The notes under the pieces were generated by a model that saw only the letters and a list, made by a program, of their open reading frames with translations, searched no databases and had not been told where the DNA came from. From Hofstenia miamia (Eukaryota; Xenacoelomorpha; Acoela), in assembly GCA_004352715.1 (NCBI GenBank), contig SCFE01000014.1, positions 2,922,850 through 2,986,849 of the forward strand: DNA of 64,000 nucleotides. Reading direction: 5' to 3'. Made by a program: the position numbers and the translations under genes. Positions 30,324 through 42,500 of this stretch are shown here, piece by piece (position 1 is the first letter of the stretch; each line of letters starts with the position of its first letter).

Positions 30324-33300
30324 AATGAATATTGATTTTATGTCAATAAAATTATTTTCACTGAAATTTTATCGTGTACATTTACAAATTTGATTCCAAC
30401 TCTTATAATAGAGAAAGTATTAATTTTCTATTAATAGAATCTGACCTAGGCATTTAAAATATTTAAAGCCCACCACAATTTAAAAACGTATTTTAGAAAA
30501 GAATAATTTGTTTTAAGTGCTAAAGCAAGTGATTGTATCGTTTCCTTGGAAATAATAGCAGAAATAGTCTGCAAACACTGATTAATTTACTCTTAAAATT
30601 GGTATATTGTTTCAAAAATGCGATTTTAAGTTCTTGTGAAATGTTCTCAAAATATGATTTCACTGAATTTACTTATGACGTTCATGGATAAAACGATTGC
30701 ATAGATTAAACATACATCTACATAGTATGAGTCTACGATCAGTTGAAGTAAGCAGTATGCAATTTTTTCTAGTACTCAACAAAATTTATTGATTAATCTT
30801 GAATTGCATCGAATGATTTTAAGTTTACCAAACATATTTTCGAGCAATTTTAATAAGTAAATTTATTTGATTTGCGCACTCGGGGCTCATTATTTTAAAA
30901 ACTTGAAATTCAAGCATTTGAAGTCTTTGCTCTGACCCGTGATTGAAACCTAATATAATTAATAATTTGCTAAAGGAATGTTTCTTGGCTAAGTTTTGCT
31001 CCAAGTCTAAATCTGAGTTGTTGGTATTTCTAAGGACTAGAATCGGTTAGAAATGGATTGAGACCAGGAAAAGAGACCAAATTGGCTTCATGAAGGATCA
31101 AATTTCTCATTCAAAAAATAGTTGTAATTCATAAAATTCTATTTGGATGGCGCTGTCAGATATTTACCAAATGAAATGTCTATATTTTGGAATGATTCCT
31201 GAATTCTGACTTTGATAATCTAGTCAGAGCTTCATTTGTACAAAGCAATCTCAATATACGGAGAAAATTTAACGAATTCTTCTACAAAGGCTTTTTCAAA
31301 GACAACTTACAATAAATAATCGAGTAATTGATGGGCTTTCAATTTGAAATTATTGACACCATCTGTTTAAAATTTTGAAGAGTTTTATACTTTCGATACA
31401 TATATTCAGATGGTGCTGACGTAACATAATCTAACCATTTGGAATTACATTTTCCTTGCGTGTTTGTAGATCATCAATCATCAGGGATGTCACGGTCTCT
31501 AGGCAGGCGACGTCAATTTCTTTTGAATATTTTGAACAAATCGTTTCTTTGTAAGCTCTATTCCAATCATTACGTCTTTTGCCTAATTTGCAAAATTTTA
31601 CAAAAATAAATTTATAAGTAATATATTAAATAGTATTACACAGAATTTCGTATTCTTAACTACATGCATATTGAAGCAAATACTTGAAGTTAGTATTTTC
31701 CGATCAAGAGTTTTGATATTTATGCAACCCTACTTCTTAGATTTTAAATAGAAAAGACTGAAAGATCATTACATATTATTCAACTCAATTTCATTACTGC
31801 ATATACTAGGTCTCAAATTTTAGCAAAGAAAATTTTCCGTAAATGTCCTGAAAATTTTGAATCATCCTCGACGGCATCATTTACAAATAATTTACGCTAC
31901 AAATGAGTCAGCTTCTGTGAAAGTTTGAAAAACAACAACGAATTTGCCCAGAAAAAGAGAGAGAGAGAGAGAGAACATAGTTAATTGCTCAAAAAATGCT
32001 TACAGACGGTATCTACTCTGATTTTACAAAATACATCAACTATGAACACATAATTACATGAAATATATATTCTAATGGATACTATATTTGTGCTATGTAA
32101 AGTTAGAAAAAAAACAATATTATATTTGTGTTCAAATTAAAATTTAGAAATTGATTTTATTATATGTTATGGTTCAATTTCTCTGTATAATATATTTCAT
32201 TGATTTTTTTAATTAATACAAGAACAAGAATTTCATTTCAAATAATTAATTAATAAATCGCTTGCATTATTCACTTTATATTAATTAAATTTGATTCGAA
32301 AACATCTGCTGATGTAATTTTAATTGTTACCAGGAGTAGTAGGATGTTAGCAACAAACAATGGTTTATTAACAAGGATTTAATGCTGGGTGGATATTTTT
32401 ATCAAAGCTGTTTTTTGAGAAACTTTGCCAAGAACTCTAATAACATGAATTTCGAAGTAAAATACTTCGTTTTAACTTAGCCCCTTTCGACCTGGAATTT
32501 TTTGAGTTTCTCATGGTTTGGTTGGAGAGAGTTTCCTTCTCCTCCTTATCTAACCTTGATTAGATTATGATACTAAAACGAAATCTTCACAAATACATTC
32601 ACATCAACCTTATTAATTTGGAATGTCCAGAAATGTTATGCCATCATTTTCATTATTTTTTTAGCGTCATCAAATATAAAAATACATTAAATATTTTCTT
32701 TATAGTTAAAAATAATATAATTTCTTAAAATTCATTCTTATCTTACTGAAAATGTTCTTGCTTATTTTACTTACTTTTATTACACTAACAATGATAATAA
32801 GTTTTTGAACATTTGACGACAGACACGACTATGCCCCGGTTGAAAAACAATACCAGCATACACAAAATGAGCAGAATTTTGGAAATTCTTTATTAGGTGG
32901 TTATAATCTCCAATAAAAGTTAGGAAAGTTTTTAAGTCTGTCTAAGAAAGCTCTACCACATCTTCTTGAGCAATAATGAAAAACTAAATAGGATCGGATA
33001 ATCTTAAGGTGATGCTATTCTTACAATTTTTCTTTAAAATTTTGTTTGCAAATTATAAATGAGTTGCTTATTGTTTTAAGCTAAATACAAATAAAATAAG
33101 AATACGAAAATTATGCAGTGAACAATATAAGAATTAATAAATACAAGAGGAAATGCTGCAATTATTTCCATTAAAGTCTGTGAGTATTGTAGAGAAGAAA
33201 CGATATTTTAAAAGTTATTGTTTGAAATTTTTAGTAAATAATTTGTTCTACCCATTTTATTGATATGAGTTTTAAAATACATGGCAAACAGAGCCCCAAC

Positions 33301-33331
33301 AAAGGGATGTGGGCACATTTTTTTTAATAAA

Positions 33332-33337
<6 letters not shown>
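29521..33337. other. AT-rich DNA with simple repeats, no gene recognised
   Basis: (TA)n at about 30270-30321 and (GA)n at 31956-31974. A minus-strand frame at 29964-30218 is lysine- and serine-rich and unrecognised. No other structure seen. Confidence 0.45.

Positions 33338-33383
<46 letters not shown>
33338..33383. repeat. (TA)n microsatellite
   Basis: About 23 TA units, 28 bp from the mariner left end. Confidence 0.95.
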
Positions 33384-33390
<7 letters not shown>

Positions 33391-33411
33391 AAATCAAAAC
33401 GTTTCGTTATA

Positions 33412-34110
33412 CAGGGTGTTTCAAAGTTTTGGTAGCATTACAAATGCGTATATCTCATGAACCAAGTAGAAAAATGAAACTGGTGTCATTTTAAAGCTTG
33501 TGAAAACAAGTTTTTGGTCATTTTAAAGCAATTTCCAAGAAATGTGTCTATAGACCGTTCTCCTTGAAGACGCAACTATCACTGGTGAATATTGTCTCAA
33601 CATGCTCGAAGACTGGTTAATGGCTCAGTTGGAAGAAGAAGAATCTGATTACTCTATTTTTCAACAAGATGGTGCACCACCACACTGGAGTCTTAGAGTA
33701 AGGCAGTTTCTTAACACAAGGCTGCCTGATAGATGGATTGGGAGATCTGGGCAAGGTGATGACGTTATTCTAGATCTCCAAATTTTTCCCCGTGCGACTT
33801 TTTTCTTTGGGGCTTTGTCAAGCAACAAGTCTATGTGCCGCCCGTTCCAAGAGATATTGACGACCTAAAGGCTCGAGTAATGGCAGTTGTGGAAACCATT
33901 ATTGTCGAGATGCTGGAACGTGTTTGGCAGGAAATGGACTATTGACTAGATGTCTGCCGTATGACAAATGGTGCTCATATTGAGCAAATTAAAGATTCCC
34001 CACAAAACTTGAAACTTTAACCTTTCCAACGGCACCAATTTTATTTTTCAACTTCTAATATTTTGGGTTATTAAAAATCGTTATGTCCCCAAGACTTCTG
34101 AAACACTTTG
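33412..34110 (+). mobile_element. Second Tc1/mariner element, internally deleted
   Basis: Left end CAGGGTGTTTCAAAGTTTTG at 33412; right end read on the minus strand CAAAGTGTTTCAGAAGTCTT at 34110. TA flanks at 33410-33411 and 34111-34112. Length is only 699 bp. It is a different subfamily from the 10668 element, judging by terminal repeat and protein. Confidence 0.85.
33570..34019 (+). pseudogene. Mariner-family transposase C-terminal half, frameshifted
   Basis: Reads ATITGEYCLNMLEDWLMAQL, then DYSIFQQDGAPPHWSLRVRQ (catalytic D), FLNTRLPDRWIGRSG and, after loss of frame in the WPPRSPDLTPxDFFLWG region (33760-33820, partly DLQIFPRATFFFGA), the C-terminal RDIDDLKARVMAVVE, MLERVWQEMDY, DVCRMTNGAHIEQI. 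The helix-turn-helix N-terminus and first catalytic D are deleted. Two or more frame breaks; it is dead. Confidence 0.85.
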
Positions 34111-34379
34111 TATATATATAGACATTTTTCAAGAATTATTTCTTATTTATGGCGGCATATATTAATTTCTTCTTGAAATATTATTAAATGTTCGAATCAT
34201 TGAATTTAAGAGATTCTTCTGACTATGGATTTTTTTATAAATGTATGAGCTTCGACAATATGAGATGTTTTTTAAAGAGGGGCATTCTCACATATTTGAA
34301 ATCTATTTGAAATCATCAACAAATATACAACATAGTATGTAATATATTGTATGATTGTTATCCTCCCTTTCCCTATTTA
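34111..34379. other. AT-rich DNA without recognised feature
   Basis: Nothing recognised. Confidence 0.4.
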
Positions 34380-34425
34380 TTAACTCTAGAAAGGCTTTTG
34401 GGTCAATTGACCAAATATTTCAATT
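34380..34425 (+). mobile_element. Solo piggyBac-like terminus
   Basis: TTAA at 34380-34383 followed by CTCTAGAAAGGCTTTTG and a palindrome GGTCAATTGACC (34401-34412). It matches the layout of the left end at 26928, where a palindrome also follows the terminus. No partner end was found downstream. Confidence 0.45.
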
Positions 34426-34449
34426 TTGCTATAAATATAATTTCTCCAA

Positions 34450-34476
34450 TTTAGAATTAGAATTAGAATTAGAATT
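34450..34476. repeat. (AATTAG)n hexamer repeat
   Basis: About four units of TTAGAA/AATTAG. Confidence 0.85.
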
Positions 34477-34584
34477 TATTATAAATCTAAATACAAAACG
34501 CTTAGATAAATGGGAACTAAAAAGTTTCATGCATTAAACAGCAGTCGATTTGGAAATGCTCTTTTAAACGAATCTGTCCTTATC

Positions 34585-35170
34585 TTAGGTAGATAATAGA
34601 CAGATTTTTTGGCCCTTGTACGTCGGTTGTTCGGCATTAGAGTTCATTTGCCTGAGGACCTTTTTGTCAGATACTGCAACTATCTCCTCCAGACAGCCAA
34701 TTTTTCTAATATTCATTCTTTCTGCTCGTTTGAAAAATCGTACCATGCCTTTGCTTTCATCGTTGTTGAAATTCCCATACACAGATATGCAATATCTTAC
34801 TTTACTCATTATCAACGAATCGAAAAGCAATTTAAGACCATCAACACCGAGTTTTGAGTGCTTGAGTTGGTTAATCAGATATAGGCGCTTCGAACATGCG
34901 CTAATCAGCGTGATAATATGATTTCGAGGACGAAGGTTGTTCTGGAAAGTAACACCAAGTATATTTGAGGTACAAACTTGCTCAATGCTAGAGATTGGAG
35001 CAGGAGGGTCTTTAATGGAAGAGAAACTGCAAACCATCTCTTTTGTCTTCGAGATATTGAGAAGCATCTTATTATCTTATTATTTAGTACCATACATTCA
35101 CACCAGTAACTTTATTTTTGCTTCTTGTGTGCTATTGTTGATACTCTCAGCTGTATGTGGTTCCTGCTAA
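34585..35170 (-). pseudogene. LINE ORF2 reverse transcriptase thumb and C-terminal part
   Basis: The minus strand starts SINNSTQEAKIKLLV, breaks, then gives one frame of 160 codons: MLLNISKTKEMVCSFSS, SNILGVTFQNNLRPRNHI, LISACSKRLYLINQLKHSKL, LLFDSLIMSKVRYCISVYGN, RFFKRAERMNIRKIG. This is the region after the catalytic FADD in CR1/jockey-like elements (N.SKTKEM, LGV.f..nL...HI, K..L...L....L.Y...V.g). It is truncated on both sides, with a frameshift near 35070. It is the part missing from the LINE at 6950-10400 and may be the same family. Confidence 0.8.
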
Positions 35171-35457
35171 GGATAGAGCTAAAAATAAATAATGCCCGGC
35201 ATATAAGAATACATATGCTGAAAATTTTTTATTTTTAGTTTATTATAGTTATATTTATTTTCTCATTTATTATTTAAATAATTATGGGCCACGTGCCCCC
35301 TTTGATTGCTCCTGGCTTTGTTATGAAAAATTGTCAACTTTAGCATAGTTTCACGAGTTTTTCAATCGAAAGCCTTTAGTGTTCAGAGAAGTCAGCTAAC
35401 TCATTTGATTAAGTGTCACGAAATGCAACAATTTGGTATATCGTTGTAAATGTGTCT
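35171..35457. other. AT-rich DNA without recognised feature
   Basis: Nothing recognised. Confidence 0.4.
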
Positions 35458-35714
35458 AAAGGCGCGTTTACACGATAAGTTTTCCCTTATGACTTCCCCT
35501 TATCTAAGGAAAAACTTATCGTGTAAATGCAATTTAGTTCGAAATACTATAATTGTTTGTAAGGGGACGCTTACGAACTCACAAAATGTTGGTAAGCTTT
35601 CCAGTTAAGAATGTAAGTCATAAGAGAAATGCCACTGATATTTAGTAATCTGATCATTTCTTCTTAAATAAATATAAACTCATAAGGGAAGATTTATTGT
35701 GCAAACGGGGCTTA
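35458..35714. mobile_element. MITE with long inverted repeats (GTTTACACGATAAG)
   Basis: The left end, from AAGGCGCGTTTACACGATAA on to TTCCCTTATGACTT, is matched by the right end read on the minus strand, AAGCCCCGTTTGCACAATAA on to TTCCCTTATGAGTT, about 38 bp at roughly four in five identities. The left arm itself forms a hairpin with 35500-35528 (ACTTATCGTGTAAAT). Length is 257 bp. Target duplication unclear, so the superfamily is not assigned. Confidence 0.6.
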
Positions 35715-35936
35715 AGACGAGCGTCTTCAATTGTCTACAATATGCAAGGATTGTTTAAATACTGAGAAACGCAGCATGTGTTCCAGGTTTTCGAGTACTC
35801 GGAATGTTAAAAACTGGAACTCGAATGAGTTCACAAAACAATACTCGAACTCAAACAAAAATTCACTTGAAGATGCCGTAAAATTTTGATTAGGTAGCTC
35901 AAAAAAATGTTTGAGATCTTAACCGCAGCGATGTAC

Positions 35937-36170
35937 TCAAGGGGTGTTCAGTGGTTTTCAGTCCACCTTGTTAAATACGATTGAGGACACAGCCCTCCTT
36001 GTTCATGTGTATATTACAATGTGGGGTGTTGGATTTTATTTGCTCAGAAATTAAATTTGGTCAAAATATATAACAAAAATACAGTGCTCAAACTTAGAGT
36101 TCTCTTTTCAAATATTTAGGAGCACAGTCCTGCCTAAGAGTGATACTGGTTTGAATAGAGAGATCAAGTA
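35937..36170. repeat. Dispersed repeat, copy 1, shared with 52000-52170
   Basis: It begins CAAGGGGTGTTCAGTGG and later has AATACAGTGCTCAAACTTAG and TATTTAGGAGCACAGTCCTG. The other copy has CAAGGGTGTACTCGATGG, AATACAGTGCCCAAATTTAG and TATTTAGGAGTACAGCTCTG in the same order. Confidence 0.65.
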
Positions 36171-39100
36171 CCTTACTTATCTCTTCATTTAAGAAAAAAT
36201 ATTTTTTATTCTCACATTTGTAGCTTACACATTTTTTTAATGTCTAAGGATCTGATTATCTTGATCTGATGAATGCAATTTAAACTTTTGATGAATTTGA
36301 TAACTTGCATATCCCAGTCAATTCCTTACTAGCTGTTTTGAATGTAAACAACAACTATGATTGTCAATTGGTTTGACAACTCAATTTTACAAATGCTAAA
36401 GGCTAAATGTTTATAGCAAATTCTTTAAATCTATCAGATGCCATGCTCCATCCAAAATTAAGGATTTGGATATTAAACCTAAAATTTTAATAAGAAATTG
36501 TTTTTATCTTGCACAGTTTTATTGGGAAATCATTTGTATTAATTGTATATTAGACTTTGATTTTATATAGTGTGTGTGAGATTAAATATCATTTTGGAAT
36601 TGATGCCAAAGATTCATCGTAAAAAAATTATGCTATACTAATATCGAATATTGTTTGAAATAGCACCAAAACATGCATTATATATATAAATAGATATATC
36701 ACTTATATATATTATATATATATATATATATCACTTAATAGAAATAGTTTTTCTGTATTCAAAATTTATAGTGTCAGATCAGTTAGCATCGAGGTTTAAC
36801 ATAGTGTTTCTGCATTATGCTGTGGAAACTAATCTAAAACGAATAATTTAAAAATGAAAAACTACATTGATTACATTAAATGAAATATCATCCAATATAT
36901 TGCAGATTTATTATTCTTGATAAGGTTTTATAAATTTAATTTCCAAAACGTAGGAAAATTTAGTTGACATCATAGAGTGACAGTTATGAATTCAATAGTA
37001 GTGGATTCGATGCGCATATTAAAAAAGTGTTTGTAATAAAACCATTTTGAATAATGTATATTCATGATATTATTTTTTGAATTTTCTTGTTAAGTCTTGT
37101 TTAGGATAGCAAAATTTAATGAATAAATAATATGATTTAGTGTTTGCTGTATTTATAATTTATATTTCAACGTTTCCAAATAAATGCAGCAGCTTTCGTT
37201 TAACTCAAAATTCAACAAATTATCGTGGCCCTCTAGTAACTAAAGAAAGAACTTGTTTTTGAAATTTCAGAATTGATAAGTAAAAATCTTCAAGAAATAA
37301 GGTAGGATTTCTACAGGTAGTAATATGATTAAACATGGCTAAGAACAGCTAAATTTAGTTAGATGAGAACCTGATTATCTTTCAATATGAAATATTATAT
37401 ATTGCATTATAATTTTGTTTCGGAAAAATATAGATTTTTTATACATAAATATAAAAAATACTTTTGTATTATGAATATTTGATAAAAAATGTCACAATTT
37501 ATTGCAAAGATAACAGTTGCTCGTTAAGCAATCTAAAAATAAGCATAGTGAAATAAAAAAACTATGTATAAAATATACTTTAAAACTTAAAAAAAATTCC
37601 AAAGGTTATTCTAAAAATTTTGCTGAAAATATAAATATAGTATCATTAAATTTATTGAAGCTTTGGGTTTGCATTATCAGTTGTCTCACAGAGCTGGAAA
37701 TTAGAAATTATAAAATTTTAATAGGATTCTTAAATTGAAATTTTTAGGTAGTTCCTATGACTAATTTTTGAAGAATCAATTACTTTATCTAACGAAATAT
37801 TTTAGCATTTGAAAGCTAAGATTAAATACCGATACTAAAAATATTTTTTTTAAATATGTGAGTAAAATACCAGTTTAGTGTACATTCATGTTTGTAAGAC
37901 AAGCAATTTCATTGCATAAAATGTTTTTCTAAACAGGCTATTTCCTAATTACACAAAGTACTAGTTAGGAAATTAGAGTAGGGTTTCGAAGGGAAAGTAC
38001 CAAAGGGAGAAATTTAGAGAATAAGACATTGACTGTCTTCTACATTGTTTCGTGATGTGGTTTATAGACTGTGTTCTATTAATTTCAAATATTGCTTCCA
38101 CAGATTTACTGTTTCAATAGATTTTTTATTGATTGCTATTTCCTACTTCAAGTTTAACATTCTAAGGCATAGATCGATACTCTAAAACAGCATTATATTA
38201 AAAAAACTAAGAGAGAATGGTTTCACAGTAGCAAAAAGTCTTTCTTATGCTGATGTTAATATTCATACATTTAAATGATCAGTTATTGTCATACTTCTCT
38301 AAATGCGCTTTTCATAAAATTTCATTTGAATTTATTTGGGAGGTACATTAATTATGTTGAAATAAAAGAAAATAATGTATTGTATCTCAGAATGCAGACG
38401 GCTGTACAGCTCTGTCGGAACCTAAATTAAAATTACCTTTTGCCGTTAATTTGAGAAAATCAGTCGTTAACTTTTTAAGTCATTTTAAAACAGAAAATAA
38501 ATTAGTTTGGTGGAAAGCGTAGTCAAATATTATTATAGATTCGAGCTGACAAATTAAGAAATTAGCAATACGTTTAGATTTTGTAATCTAGATAGATTTT
38601 AAATTATTAGATTAGACATTTCATAATGGATTTACTTCATAAGTTTTCCGTTGAACTCTCAAATCAACACGTCTTAATTTATTAAATATATTGAATTTGA
38701 TACTTAACAAAAAATTTAGACAAAAAATCAAATGCGCAAGCATATAGTTTAAAGGAGACTTCACCATAATGATTGTTGCTACCCTCACGTACGCCGCCAG
38801 TGCGGTAACTGTGATCAAGAATAAGACTAAGCTAGCTTCGAATATTCAATTTCCATACAAGTTAGATATACGAAAATGTATGCATTCTCAAATTTCATAA
38901 ACTGATTTTTTTTAATTCTTAAAAAAGGCATTAATAACTAGTAAAATGTGTTTTCGTTTCTAGATAATCAAAGAATATTGCAGTAATGCGATAGCATTTT
39001 TCAATTATATTTCAACACTTTGCATGTACCCATAAATAAGTTTTAATGAATTTATAGTTTATATCAATTTGTATGTCAATGGAAAGCATGTAATATATCT

Positions 39101-40084
39101 TACAGCTTACAGAAATTATTAGTTTAATTTTGCACTATTGAACGAGTAGCTCTTCGTTGAAATAGGTGATGTTAAACTAGATTTGCAAATTACCTGCTAT
39201 TCTTGCACCAAGCAAAAATTATACTCAAGTTAAGCGGCTCATGAATAACTCAAATTTTGTATCGAGGCCAAGCTAAATGCTATTGAAAATTTGCCTGCAT
39301 TTTGTAAATCTCTCACATATTTCAAAAATTTACAAGTATATGTATATATGTAAAAATGTTTGATTGTATGATAAACAAGCACATTATTCTCGTTATATAA
39401 TAGAAATATTACAGAGCTTTCACCCTTGCGTTTCTTACAAATCACCTACCTATACAAGCAATGTATTTAAGAGTGATGTACCATTGGTTCGAGAACATTT
39501 CCAGTCTAAATTTAGAATATCTTTAAAGATCAACCTTGCTATTAATATTACGGATTTTTGCCCACCAAACTGTAGATTCTCAGTAAATGTTAATTAAAAA
39601 AAGCATTTTAAATTCTATTTATAAATCGAAACGTCAGTTATTTATTAATGACATAATGGAGGCATATGACGTCGAGTATTACTTTCCGTTTAATGATATT
39701 TGATTAATAAAAATAAAAGGAAGTCTAAAAACTAAATGAAATGCCTATTTTTAGTGGAAAAGATTGAGTTAATTTAAAGTTTGCCAAAACCCATAAAAAT
39801 AGTTTTTCTTCACATGCTAAATTTAAGCTTAACTCTATTTTCCATTTATATTTCAAAGCTTCAACTTTAAAATTGTGAACAAACGCTATTTGAACTAATC
39901 TAAGAAAAAAAAATTTCTATCTATTGATTAAAAAGAAAAACAAATATTTTATTTGACTACGTTTATATAAACAATAGCTATGATATACTGTTCTCTAAAA
40001 TAATAAAAAAAAAGTGTTAACAATTTTTGATGTTAGGTAAAAATATCAATGCTTTTAGCCGAATGAATCTATCTGCTGCTTCCA
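36171..40084. other. AT-rich DNA, no gene recognised
   Basis: A compound (TA)n tract lies at 36679-36731. Frames such as 37517-37738 and 39364-39597 on the plus strand show no recognisable domain. No other structure seen. Confidence 0.45.
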
Positions 40085-40520
40085 CACATTAATTTCATTC
40101 GAAAGAAATTTTATCTATGCGTGGACAAATTTTAAATCCCCTTTTTGTCAAAATTATTTGACCCACAATTACCCCTTAAGATTTTCGTAAAATTTTTAGC
40201 GAGTAAACTATGTTCGACTCTTGAAACAGTAGTCTCTATGTTTTATGAAGATTCAATAGACTACGTAATCGACCTATTTTTTCAAAACGTACTGATTATG
40301 AATTGTTTGATGAAATGAAGGCTTTGTAAGATAATATATACCATCCATTTCTCTTGTTAGTAAAATCTTTCTGTCTTGTGGTTTATTTTGTTTCTACATT
40401 TATAATATTTATTAGCGGGAAACTCGGGCAGTCATTTCTAAGTCCATGATTATTTCTACATTTCGGATCATTGTAACAGAGTCTGGTAGAGTAAATGATC
40501 TTTATTCCGATTTTACTGTA
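40085..40520 (+). repeat. Dispersed repeat, copy 1, shared with 56185-56610
   Basis: Shared words in order: TACCCCTTAAGATTTTC, GCGAGTAAACTATGTT, AATCGACCTATTTT, TTGTTAGTAAAATC, TTTCTGTCTTGTGGTTTATT, and TAAGTCCATGA. The second copy has close variants throughout. No coding potential; it is an old repeat of unknown class. Confidence 0.7.
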
Positions 40521-42289
40521 ATTTTAAGGCTTGCAGTTGACAAACTGCAACAATTTAGTCAAATTTAAAATCTATTCCTTCACTTCATTGGAAAATGATC
40601 GTTTTTAGAAAGTGGTTGATTATGCATTGTGATAAATTTACTTAATTTACTGAACATATTTGTTAAGTTTTTATCAAATTTATATTGTATGTTTCTTTAT
40701 CTTAGGCTATATAGCTACATGTAGCTAGTGTTCAAATTTGTTAAAAATTCGTATGGGGTTGCCCGCTTATTGTAATTTATGGCCTGGTGATTTGCTGTAC
40801 AAAAGAACAAAAACGAAGCAGTACTACTCCCTGCAAGAACCAACTTTCTTTGAAATTTTGAGCAATTACAGAATATTGAAATTATAACATACTTTGTATT
40901 CATGCAAAATTTCTATAGGCTTCGAAGCAAACAGAAATTTATCTCACGGCTCGACCAAAAAATAATAAGGTTTCACATGTAATGAAATACTGCATCTTAA
41001 AGTAGAAATACTAGATACATATATGTTGCTGTTATTTCTATAAATGGTCTTTTTTGAACTTTGTGCATAAAAAATGCATACGTTTTATTTAGAAATCATA
41101 ATAATAGCAAAAAATAGTGCACTTTTGAATATAATTCGAATTGTTGATTCTGAACATTAAAAAAATTATTGATTATTATTTATGGTCTCATTACATTTGA
41201 AACAAGTTTCTGCAATTATGAAAAAAACAAATGTTTACAAAAAGATTCGAATGTTGAACAATAGTGAATTCTTTGATTTGGTGCTCTGTGGCAGTGATTA
41301 CCGCAGGCCAAACCGAATTATCAAGATTTAGCAAAAAAATTAATGATTTCAACTTTTTTCCAATGCAAAATCCTAAAGAAAGGAAGTTCATTTAAATCTC
41401 AATCATATTTATTTTTAATGTTCTATTGCACAATTTCATAAATTAATATTTTAGTGTAATCAATAACCAATGGTATTTTAGTAAATTAACTTTCAAAATT
41501 GCATTTAATGAAATGGCCAAATTCAATAAGAAGATGTATACATTGTAATATCTATTATCAAATCTTATCACAAAATTTGATTATTATTATTATTTTCAGA
41601 AAAAATAAAACTAGTAAGCGAATAAAAATTATTTCTATTTTCGAAATCCATGGATTCTTTTCAACGGTCTCTAAATTTTGCATTAGAACGGATTATTTAC
41701 ACATTTTTGGGAATATTTTGCATATTATTAGTTTTTCATAAAAAAAGAATCCCACGTAAAAACACAACACCTTTTTATTTAAATTTATTTTAGTTTGACT
41801 ACAAATAGTTGAACTAATCCAATTTAAATTTTGAAGTTAGGTAATTGTCAATAGAAAGCAACAATAAAAATTTAGTTCAAAATTACTTCAAGCGAATGCT
41901 TGTCAAACTCTGAACAATACTGTAGTATCCCTATCAATGTTACACGTCGAAACAAAACAAAAATATTTCTCACGTAACTAGTAATTGGTTGATGATATTC
42001 ATCCGTTACGTACGAGCATTAGAGATCATTAAAACGCTTTAATGGCTGCTTGCTTAGATCTACAATTATAGCAACACAAGTACGAATATCAATTTTAAAT
42101 ATTATATGAATTTTGCCCTAGGTTAGTCCAATATCCACTAGCGCTACTTTGAAGTAACAAACCGCTTTGTGGAACATTTTTGAAAAATTTTATCGAAGCC
42201 TTTGTCAAGAAATATTGAAAGCCTTTGATATTGGCCACATATATGTGTTTGTGCACACTGATTGAATTATGAAGTTTTATGCTAAGAAC
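40521..42289. other. AT-rich DNA without recognised feature
   Basis: Nothing recognised; frames at 40715-40903 and 41191-41391 (minus) have no known domain. Confidence 0.4.
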
Positions 42290-42500
42290 TATTCCTTTAC
42301 CTGCAATATATAAAGATATGAATTTTTTTCAATGAGAAATCCGATTTTTGTAAAACATTCAAATTCTTTCCATGCCTAATGTTCAGGTAATTAGTCCGGC
42401 TGATGGTCATGGAAACAATAAAAACTACCTCAAATATTTTGGTTTTTGAAGAACAACATTGTCGACATTATTGAGGCTCACCATGTTATTTACATTTTTT
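42290..42500 (+). repeat. Dispersed repeat, second copy of 16240-16500
   Basis: TTCTTTCCATGCCTAATGTTC, CATGGAAACAATAAAAAC and TATTGAGGCTCACCATGT occur in the same order as in the 16.3-kb copy. Confidence 0.55.

Noticed and set aside
37517-37738. Lysine-rich small frame
   Set aside because: AT-rich DNA readily gives K/N/I-rich frames; no supporting feature.
38740-38815. tRNA-like GC-rich patch (CTCACGTACGCCGCCAGTGCGG)
   Set aside because: No cloverleaf or GGTTCGAATCC-type T-loop could be drawn; no tRNA gene was found anywhere in the window.
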